Shown here in pieces: positions 15,404-21,475 of a DNA stretch of 64,000 bases. The translations under genes and the position numbers were made by a program. Each line of letters starts with the position of its first letter. Position 1 is the stretch's first letter. The notes under the pieces are model-generated. The model did no database searches, was not told where the DNA came from, and saw only the letters and a program-made list of their open reading frames with translations. Source of the DNA: CALLPQ01 sp039819545 (lineage in GTDB: Bacteria > Pseudomonadota > Alphaproteobacteria > Caulobacterales > Parvularculaceae); contig JBCBRS010000014.1 in NCBI GenBank assembly GCA_039819545.1, positions 1-64,000 of the forward strand. Direction: 5' to 3'.

Positions 15404-16048
15404 GTGGAAATCATCATCGCCTTTTTGGTTCTGTCGTTTGCCGGTATCTTTGCGGTGCTGGAAGCGCGCGCGGCAAATGCTGCGCCGGTGCCGCGCCGTG
15501 AACCAACTCTACGGCCCGCGCCTGTTCGCGACGCGCAAGGTGATGATGATCCACAAGCGGGCAATGGCGGTGACAGTCCTGGCACCAATATTGGGCCAGC
15601 ACTTGTGTCGGCCGCCACGCGCGCTCGCGAAATTGATGTCACCGCACGGACGTTGTGGGGTGAGGCGCGCGGTGAAGGTTCTGGCGGCATGATTGCAGTC
15701 GCGCGTGTTATTCGAAACCGTGTCTTGTCAAGTCGTTATCCGAACACGTTTGAAGCCGTCTGTATGCAGCGCTTTCAGTTTTCGGTCTGGAATGATGGCG
15801 GCGCAGCGTTGCTCGCAGTTGGTCTGTCTGATCGTGCTTTTGTTGATGCGATACGCATTGCCAGTGAGGCGGTTGACGGCACCTTGCCGCCCGATGATCG
15901 TTTCAGCCCCAACGATAATGGAGAGGTTCTCCACTATCTTAATCCTGATCCTGCGCTTTATCCGTCGGGCCGACTTCCGTCCTGGGCCTTTGCGGCAAGC
16001 GAGGCGCATGACATTGGCCGTCACCGATTTTTAAGAGGCGTAGCATGA
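15404..16048 (+). CDS. membrane-anchored SleB-type cell wall hydrolase
   Basis: I choose GTG 15404, nine bases after AAAGG; TTG 15398 is too close to it. The 214-residue protein has an N-terminal membrane helix (IIIAFLVLSFAGIFAVL), a Pro/Asp-rich linker, and a hydrolase domain from about residue 75 (ARTLWGEARGEGSGGMIAVA) with the SleB-family catalytic Glu in GEAR. Such enzymes cut the glycan strands of peptidoglycan. The anchor suggests a virion lysin used for entry through the wall, or a tethered endolysin for exit. PM2 P7 has a comparable role. Confidence 0.82.
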   Translation: MEIIIAFLVLSFAGIFAVLEARAANAAPVPRREPTLRPAPVRDAQGDDDPQAGNGGDSPGTNIGPALVSAATRAREIDVTARTLWGEARGEGSGGMIAVARVIRNRVLSSRYPNTFEAVCMQRFQFSVWNDGGAALLAVGLSDRAFVDAIRIASEAVDGTLPPDDRFSPNDNGEVLHYLNPDPALYPSGRLPSWAFAASEAHDIGRHRFLRGVA

Positions 16049-16374
16049 ACGAAATTGACAATATCCGCCGGGCCACAGTCACGACGATTGCGGCACCCTT
16101 TCAGTTTCTAAACGGGCTCGCAATCAATGGCGGCCGGATCCTCGGGCAAGGGCTCGATTTTAACGGCGATGGCAAAATCAATTTTAGCGATGTTGGTGCC
16201 GGTGTATCTGCCGCTGGGCGCGCAGTGACTGGCGCTGCCCGCACGGCCGTTGAACCCGTCGCAAGGGCCGCGCGCGGTCTTGATCCTTCGCCTTCGTCGT
16301 CTCCGGTGGTGCCGCTGGCGGCCGTCGTTGCTGCCGGTGCGGCTGGTTACTTCATTTTCAAAAGGCTCAAGTAA
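16045..16374 (+). CDS. small membrane protein with an EF-hand-like calcium loop
   Basis: 109 residues. Residues 38-49 (DFNGDGKINFSD) match the EF-hand/dockerin calcium loop: Asp, Asn/Asp, Asp/Gly, Lys, Ile, then Asp near the end. A C-terminal membrane helix follows (VPLAAVVAAGAAGYFIF). Calcium ions stabilise PM2 virions, so a calcium-binding membrane protein would fit. It overlaps the lysin gene by four bases. Confidence 0.65.
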   Translation: MNEIDNIRRATVTTIAAPFQFLNGLAINGGRILGQGLDFNGDGKINFSDVGAGVSAAGRAVTGAARTAVEPVARAARGLDPSPSSSPVVPLAAVVAAGAAGYFIFKRLK

Positions 16375-16523
16375 TGGTTCTTTTAATTCGTGGACTGACC
16401 ATCGTAGGCGGTACTATCCTGGGTTTTCTCGGTATTGGTGCAATCTCCCAAACCGAACAACTTTTGCGCGCCGCTGTGCCTGTCATGTTGATTGGCGGAA
16501 CGCTCTACCTGATCTCGCGTTAA
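16374..16523 (+). CDS. tiny two-helix membrane protein (49 aa)
   Basis: Starts on the last base of the previous stop (TAATG). Two hydrophobic helices (LTIVGGTILGFLGIGAI and VPVMLIGGTLYLI) with a short polar turn. Probably another virion membrane component; a holin is an alternative. Confidence 0.55.
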   Translation: MVLLIRGLTIVGGTILGFLGIGAISQTEQLLRAAVPVMLIGGTLYLISR

Positions 16524-16540
16524 TCTGAGGAGTACCGGCA

Positions 16541-18283
16541 ATGCCACAACCAAGTCCCCTTTTCGGCGGCGGCTCCACAGGCGGCGGCGCGCCAACTGGC
16601 GGCGGCGGAAACCCGCCCGCTGGTATGCTATCCGCGTCCGGCTTGCGCGAAATCTCGCGCGCCGCTGGTCTGCCCACAATCTTTGGCGACACCATCGCTG
16701 GCGATGCAACGCCCGATCTGCGCGCCGCGCTTGTTGATCACATAACGGCCGGGGGCGGTGATTTTCTGATTGCTGGAAAGTATGACTTTCAAACGCCGCT
16801 GATCATTGATGACATTGATACCGACATGAAGATCCGCGGCGATGATCGCACCGCGCTTACGGTCTCGATGGTAGATGACTTTTTGCAGCTATCAACGCTA
16901 TTTACCGGTGGTCCGTCCCCAGAAGAAATCGACGTTATCAAACTGCATGATTTGCGCTTTGTTGCTGGGGTGCCTGGCGCGGGTCGCGCTTTTGATCTGC
17001 GCTTTCCTGATTATGGAAACGTGCTCAGCCGCTCCACGTCAATTAAGAATATCACCGGCAACATCAAGCAAACGTCGGGCGAATTCCCTACAGGGGAGTA
17101 CTGGGCAAACTTCTGTAGACTGACAAATCCATGGCGTGGACAGTATTCGAACATCTACTGCATGGGGCCATACGGGCCAAATCCTGCGGGCGGTACGCTT
17201 GATCTAATCCCCGGCGGCACAGGCCTGGAAATCGCGGGCCGCGCCTTTGTGTCGATCTTTGATGATTGCGCCTTTTGGACGTTTACGGAAGGCATGGTTC
17301 TTGGTCGCGGCCGCGATGGTAGCGCGGGCGCAAGCAATATTCTTGATGACTTTGAGGAGTTCGTCTTTCGCGAATGCCGCGCGGTACAGTGTACCAATGG
17401 TATTGTGGTTCATCCAAACGGCTTGCAACCTGGTGGCCGCGTCCAGGGTGGTCATTTCAATTGCACCGAAAACAATATCATGATGACGGGCATCCGGTCG
17501 GCATCGGTTGCTGATGTGCTTCTCTATGATGATGTAAAGGACCGCGCTAATCCTTTTCTCGGGCAGCATGTGGACCTTCGGTTTGTCAACTGCAAAGAGA
17601 TGAACGTTAAGGGAAACACCACGCGCGGTATGTCATCTGATGCCGGTCAACGGGCTTTTGTCCGTGCGGAAAGTGGTTCTGAGAACCTAATTTCGGAAGG
17701 CAACACAATCGGACAACGTGACTTCCGCTACATTGTCGCCAACGCCGCCGCAAACGGTACCCTCGGGCCTGATAAGCTTATCGCGCCAGAAAACGCCAAA
17801 ATCACGGGCGCTCCGCAATCGGTCGTCGGTCACTATTTTATCAAGCCAAAAGCGACTGTCGTTCAAAACGTATCGGCACAGACAATCGCAACCGGCGGTG
17901 CTGGTGCGGCCGCCCTCGAGTTGCAGACGGCCGCGCAACAACTTGTTGGTGATTGGTGGAATGCGGCCAACCCAACCAGGTTAACCGTACCAGCTGAGCG
18001 CGCGGTGCGGTTTGTCAAAATCAACGCCACGGTGCGCTTCGCCCCCAATGCTGTTGGAACGCGCCGTGTCCGTGTGCTGAAAAACGGCGCTGTGGCCGCT
18101 GGCTTGCCCGATGAAATCGTCATGGCCGCTGGTGCTGGTCCAACCCATGTGACGCTTTCCGCCGATAGTATCCCGGTGGCTGATGGAGACTACTTCGAGG
18201 TCTTTGTCGAGCAATCCTCCGGCGGGGATCTGCAGACGGTTCCAGGTCTTGGAACCTTTGTCACTATTCAATCCGAGACATGA
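16541..18283 (+). CDS. beta-helix spike / receptor-binding protein
   Basis: 580 residues, the largest protein of the prophage. The N-terminus (1-30) is Gly/Pro-rich and probably flexible. The middle (about 55-400) has the repeated Asn/Gly turns and short strands of right-handed parallel beta-helices (NVLSRSTSIKNITGNIK; ISEGNTIGQRD-like motifs), as in pectate-lyase-type tail spikes. The C-terminal 130 residues form a separate beta domain (RRVRVLKNG ... DYFEVFVEQSSGG) common at the tips of phage fibres. It should bind, and may degrade, a surface polysaccharide. PM2 carries its spike gene in a similar late position. Confidence 0.72.
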   Translation: MPQPSPLFGGGSTGGGAPTGGGGNPPAGMLSASGLREISRAAGLPTIFGDTIAGDATPDLRAALVDHITAGGGDFLIAGKYDFQTPLIIDDIDTDMKIRGDDRTALTVSMVDDFLQLSTLFTGGPSPEEIDVIKLHDLRFVAGVPGAGRAFDLRFPDYGNVLSRSTSIKNITGNIKQTSGEFPTGEYWANFCRLTNPWRGQYSNIYCMGPYGPNPAGGTLDLIPGGTGLEIAGRAFVSIFDDCAFWTFTEGMVLGRGRDGSAGASNILDDFEEFVFRECRAVQCTNGIVVHPNGLQPGGRVQGGHFNCTENNIMMTGIRSASVADVLLYDDVKDRANPFLGQHVDLRFVNCKEMNVKGNTTRGMSSDAGQRAFVRAESGSENLISEGNTIGQRDFRYIVANAAANGTLGPDKLIAPENAKITGAPQSVVGHYFIKPKATVVQNVSAQTIATGGAGAAALELQTAAQQLVGDWWNAANPTRLTVPAERAVRFVKINATVRFAPNAVGTRRVRVLKNGAVAAGLPDEIVMAAGAGPTHVTLSADSIPVADGDYFEVFVEQSSGGDLQTVPGLGTFVTIQSET

Positions 18284-18286
18284 TCC

Positions 18287-18583
18287 GTGCCCGTCGAAAC
18301 GCTTCCCCGCTCCACGTTCCGTCCCGATTTTATTGCGGTCATCGTCGCAATGGGCGCGCACCTGGCCGCATCTGCCTTTTGGGCTGGTCAAATTGGGGCC
18401 CAAGTAAGCGCGGTTCAGGACCGCATAGATAATGCCGTATCGCCAATGGCGCAGCGCGTAGCGGCTACGGAAGCCGAGTTGATCCGCCGCGATGGATGGA
18501 TGGGTCAAATGGAAACCCGTGCCGCAAAAATGGAAACCAGGATCGAGGTGATCCAATCAAAACTAGAAAGGGACGTACCATGA
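18287..18583 (+). CDS. small membrane coiled-coil protein
   Basis: 98 residues from a GTG. One membrane helix (FIAVIVAMGAHLAASAFWAG) is followed by a coiled coil of about 60 residues (AQRVAATEAELIRRD, then METRAAKMETRIEVIQSKLE). It overlaps the next gene by four bases. The arrangement resembles small phage lysis accessory proteins of the spanin or DUF2730 kind, but no lipobox is visible. Confidence 0.6.
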   Translation: MPVETLPRSTFRPDFIAVIVAMGAHLAASAFWAGQIGAQVSAVQDRIDNAVSPMAQRVAATEAELIRRDGWMGQMETRAAKMETRIEVIQSKLERDVP

Positions 18584-18849
18584 CGTTTTTTAAGAACAGA
18601 CTACAAGAGGCTTCTACCTGGGCAGGCCTGCCGATGATTATGGTTGGCATTACGTCGCTACTCGGTATGGGGCAGCGCAAGGCCGAAATCGCCACCCAGG
18701 TGGGCGAACAAATTGGCGGCGCGGTTGCGTCGGGCTTGCCCTGGTGGCAAGGCGCGCTTATCGCGGGCACCGGCCTGGTCATGTCGGTTGGCCGCGAGGC
18801 CGGATCGCCTGACAAGCCCTTGCCGCCAACTGTAGGGGGTGGCCAATGA
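18580..18849 (+). CDS. holin-like small membrane protein
   Basis: 89 residues with two hydrophobic stretches (AGLPMIMVGITSLLGMG and WWQGALIAGTGLVMSVG) and polar ends. GAAAGGGA lies upstream of the ATG. Position near the end of the late operon, after the lysin, fits a holin that opens the inner membrane. The sequence alone does not prove it. Confidence 0.55.
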   Translation: MTFFKNRLQEASTWAGLPMIMVGITSLLGMGQRKAEIATQVGEQIGGAVASGLPWWQGALIAGTGLVMSVGREAGSPDKPLPPTVGGGQ

Positions 18850-18956
18850 AGGGGCGTAAGGCCAACGGCCAATTAAAAAAGGGATATCGCCTCACAAAAT
18901 CTGGGGTGCGCAAAGTCACGAAAAAGCGAACCACGAAGCGCCGCCGTCGGCGATAA
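18846..18956 (+). CDS. polybasic peptide (36 aa), possible DNA-binding virion protein
   Basis: Fifteen or more of 36 residues are Lys or Arg, ending in KKRTTKRRRRR. It overlaps the holin-like gene by four bases and lies 14 bp before the next gene. Very small basic proteins are packaged with the genome in several small viruses. It is too short for homology; its support is the coupling, position and composition. Confidence 0.55.
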   Translation: MKGRKANGQLKKGYRLTKSGVRKVTKKRTTKRRRRR

Positions 18957-18970
18957 GAAAGGAAGATAAA

Positions 18971-19162
18971 ATGTCTGATCCACTAAGAAAAGAACACCGT
19001 GAGCTGACAGAAAAAGAAAAAAATGACATAAGCTTTATTAAGCAGCTTGCTGAAGATTTGCTCAATGCGATTGAAGAAACAGGCTCTGGGCGCGAGCAAT
19101 CAATTGCAAAAACCAACATCGAACAAGCCGTCATGTGGGCGGTAAAGGGCGCTACAGCGTGA
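18971..19162 (+). CDS. Acb2/Tad1-hairpin-like protein, candidate anti-CBASS sponge
   Basis: 63 residues: a first helix (TEKEKNDISFIKQLAEDLLNAI), a turn with Gly-Arg-Glu, then the helix SIAKTNIEQAVMWAVKGAT. The two-helix hairpin with a motif like (S/G)RE-x-SLA-x-T-x-LEEAVMWA-x-K is what I know from Acb2-type phage proteins, which trap cyclic nucleotide signals of CBASS (and relatives of Thoeris) defence. A ribosome site AGGAAGAT precedes the ATG. It is the last gene of the rightward transcript. The match is from memory of the motif; Acb2 in a tailless virus would be unusual. Confidence 0.65.
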   Translation: MSDPLRKEHRELTEKEKNDISFIKQLAEDLLNAIEETGSGREQSIAKTNIEQAVMWAVKGATA

Positions 19163-20006
19163 CAAGACTTTCCACATGACTTGACCACAAAGAGAGCGCC
19201 TCGCGGCGCTCTTTTTCGTATGAGTACTGATTATAAACCGCGTCTATTGGATCTGTGCCGGTTTTGTGATTGACCACCCGGTGCGCGATGTCGCGTGAGA
19301 CGCCCAGCCGCGCAAGCCCGGTATAAAACGTCCGTCGAAGGTCGTGAAACACCCAGGGCGGCCCCTCCCAATAGGTCATAAGGCGCGCATGGGCCCGCGA
19401 AAAACCGCTCTTAGGCTGCGCGCAGCGTGGCGCGCAGGGGTAGGGGGCCGACACGTCGATCTGAGCGCGGGTGAAGTGAGTGAGGTGCACTGTGTGAGGC
19501 CGTCCGTTCTTTGTTTGGCCCGCCGATACCGTCCAGGTCTCGCGCTCGATGTCGCCGCGCTGGATCCTGGCGCACTCACCACGTCGTTGCCCAGTGAGAA
19601 GCGCAAGCCGATAAACAGGCGTAAAAGATCGCCCGTGCGCATCCAGAAGCCGCCATACGCGCACTACCTCACAGTCTGACAAAACGCGCGTACGGGCCGC
19701 CAGTGGTCGCGGGCCGCGCATTCCGGCCATGGGGTTCTGATCGACGTATCCATAATTGTGAAGCCACCCCATCATCGCCCGGCTAACTCGAAACGCATTG
19801 CCCTTGGTGCCGGGTCGGTCTCGATGCGCCACTAGGACTTGAGCAAAGTCGGCCCTCGTGAGGTCCTGTGCGGCCGTTTTTGGTAGGTGTGGCAGAATGT
19901 CGCGTTTCACCACCATTTTAGTCTTCTGCGCCGACTTCATAAATGCAACGTGCTCGGACAAATAGACCTCCGCAAGTGCGTGCAATGTGTGTCGATACTG
20001 ACCCAT
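19152..20006 (-). CDS. int: tyrosine integrase of the prophage
   Basis: 284 residues. N-terminal SAM-like DNA-binding part (about 1-100), then the catalytic domain with Arg141 (TGQRRGE), His221-Asp-Leu-Arg224, His247 (NHKTG) and the likely nucleophile Tyr258 (AVYNQYSY). All five catalytic positions are present. It is read leftward from 79 bp inside the tRNA-Arg end, the usual place for an integrase next to its attL/attR. It converges with the late operon and overlaps the Acb2-like stop by eleven bases. It may also be the enzyme able to move the neighbouring CRISPR-Cas island, since both use the same site. Confidence 0.93.
   Translation of the reverse strand: MGQYRHTLHALAEVYLSEHVAFMKSAQKTKMVVKRDILPHLPKTAAQDLTRADFAQVLVAHRDRPGTKGNAFRVSRAMMGWLHNYGYVDQNPMAGMRGPRPLAARTRVLSDCEVVRVWRLLDAHGRSFTPVYRLALLTGQRRGECARIQRGDIERETWTVSAGQTKNGRPHTVHLTHFTRAQIDVSAPYPCAPRCAQPKSGFSRAHARLMTYWEGPPWVFHDLRRTFYTGLARLGVSRDIAHRVVNHKTGTDPIDAVYNQYSYEKERREALSLWSSHVESLVTL
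19193..19216 (+). terminator. terminator of the prophage late transcript
   Basis: Stem AGAGCGCC (19193-19200) with GGCGCTCT (19205-19212), loop TCGC, followed by a T tract. It lies 31 bp after the Acb2-like gene and inside the 3' end of the convergent integrase gene. Confidence 0.8.
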
Positions 20007-20084
20007 ATAAGCCCCCCAAAACTATATTATGGAAGCCCGCCATCGGGTGAGTATAGATCTGATCAATTTGACACAAAATTGAAA

Positions 20085-20161
20085 TGGCATCCCCGCCTGG
20101 ATTTGAACCAGGGACCTCCAGATTAGGAATCTGATGCTCTATCCTGCTGAGCTACGGGGAC
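20085..20161 (-). tRNA. tRNA-Arg(CCT), prophage-restored
   Basis: A full 77-nt tRNA including CCA, anticodon CCT in loop TTCCTAA. The acceptor stem pairs GTCCCCG with CGGGGAT, leaving a G-T wobble at position 1-72. The displaced halves at 411 and 6644 end in CGGGGAC and would pair perfectly. The anticodon-to-3' half here also has a different T arm. This shows that the present 3' half was brought in by the prophage and rebuilt the gene on integration; the 16-bp core 20115-20130 covers the anticodon loop. Confidence 0.95.
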
Positions 20162-20386
20162 CCTTCCTTTCCAATACCAGTTTTTCTGTTGGATGAGAAT
20201 TCCCCGGGGGCCTGGTAGCTTTTCAGGTGCCTTCCCTAAACGTGAAACGGCTGCGTCTTGGGGAAACGCAGCCGCTACTCACTGTGGGGTATGGTGGGGT
20301 ATCTTCTTGGGAGAAGATGAGAGGATAATCAGTCCCACACCTTAACAATTGGTTAACATGCTGAATCCTCTGAATTTTTTTGCCTA
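20162..20386. other. non-coding region between tRNA-Arg and the insertion sequence
   Basis: No gene is seen. It should contain the tRNA promoter (minus strand). Two hairpins are present: CGGCTGCGT (20248-20256) with ACGCAGCCG (20266-20274), and ATCTTCT with AGAAGAT near 20298-20316. Their role is unknown. Confidence 0.4.
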
Positions 20387-21427
20387 GAGCGTCGGATGAT
20401 CGTTTTGAATCATTGATTTGCTTTTGTATCGAACTGTGATTCACCTTGTTCGGAGGTGGATCATGCAAGCTCTTTCGATAGATTTACGTGAACGTGTTGT
20501 TGCGTTTGTTGACGCTGGCGGCTCTCGTCGGGAGGCGGCTCGTGTGTTTTCGATCAGTCCTTCGAGCGCGGTCCGGTTTGTCGCTCAGTGGAAGCGGGAG
20601 CGGTCATTAAGACTCAAGCCACAGGGTGGTGATCAGCGTCGCAAGCTGGCGTCATTCCGTTATGAGATCATTGCTGCGGTCGAGGCAAAACCGGACATTA
20701 CCATGCCGGAACTTGCGGCGATGATGGCGCAGGATCATGGGCTTCAGGTGGCCCCTGCCTCGCTGTCGCGCTTTCTTTGCCGCCATGGTTTCAGCTATAA
20801 AAAAAACACTACTGGCCACGGAACAAGGTCGCGCTGATGTAGCCAAGGCACGCGCTGATTGGCGGCATTATCGCCAGCCGGCGATGCGAGAAGCTCTCCA
20901 TCGGCTTATCTTCATTGATGAAACTTCAATCAAAACAAACATGTGCCGCGCCCGGGGGCGCTGCCCGAAGGGAGAGAGGCTGAAAGCCGATGCCCCGTTC
21001 GGGAAATGGTCTACACAGACGTTTATTGCCGGCCTGCGGTGTCATGATCTTGTCGCCCCATGGATCATTGAGGGTGCGATGAACCGCGATGCCTTTGAAA
21101 CTTATGTGGAGACACAACTCGCACCGACCCTGCAACCCGGTGACGTTGTCATACTGGACAATCTGGCGGCACACCGAAGTCCGTTAGCTGATCAACTGTT
21201 GGCAGAACGCGGAGCCTGGTTTTTGTTCCTGCCCGCCTATTCGCCCGATCTGAACCTGATCGAAATGGCGTTCTCAAAGCTGAAGGCACACCTGCGAGCT
21301 GGCGCACACCGTACTATCGATGCGTTATGGAAGGCGGTCGGTGATATCTGTGATCTTTTCACCGCCAACGAATGCCAAAACTTCTTCAGCGCAGCTGGTT
21401 ATGGGCCAATGTGATGATCCGACGCTC
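20387..21427 (+). mobile_element. IS630-family insertion sequence
   Basis: About 1.04 kb. Terminal inverted repeats: CTAGAGCGTCGGATGATC at 20384-20401 and its inverse at 21413-21430, matching at 17 of 18 positions. TA lies at both outer ends (20385-20386 and 21428-21429), the target duplication typical of IS630/Tc1-type elements; the element proper starts with GAGCGTCGG. It carries one transposase gene in two frames. It sits between the tRNA-Arg region and the efflux operon. Confidence 0.9.
20463..21414 (+). CDS. IS630-family transposase, split by a +1 frameshift at an A8 run
   Basis: The first frame (20463-20837) gives the N-terminal helix-turn-helix region (SRREAARVFSISPSSAVRFV). The second frame continues to 21414 with the DDE domain: IFIDETS, VILDNLAAH and NLIEMAFSKLKAHL. 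The frames join at eight A residues (20799-20806), where a +1 shift turns YKKNTTG into YKKTLLATEQGR. IS630-type elements often use such slippery runs, so this may be programmed; a simple indel cannot be excluded. All catalytic residues are intact. Confidence 0.88.
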
Positions 21428-21475
21428 TAGCCTCGTTGCGCATGCCCGTCGGCGTTGGCTTTTTTCAAGGTCCGC

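Larger units (their letters stand above)
6672..20130 (+). mobile_element. tailless (PM2/FLiP-like) prophage in tRNA-Arg(CCT)
   Basis: About 13.4 kb between the 16-bp core copies at 6672-6687 and 20115-20130. It holds a regulator, an early block of small genes, a Rep_1 HUH endonuclease, an FtsK/HerA-type packaging ATPase, a 305-residue candidate double-jelly-roll capsid protein, seven or more very small membrane proteins, a membrane-anchored lysin, a beta-helix spike, a polybasic peptide, an Acb2-like protein and a tyrosine integrase. There is no terminase, portal, tail or tape-measure gene. That set matches corticovirus-like and FLiP-like icosahedral viruses with an inner membrane. All late genes are closely packed on the plus strand, so the prophage looks intact. 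The family assignment rests on gene content and order, not on a database search. Confidence 0.75.
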
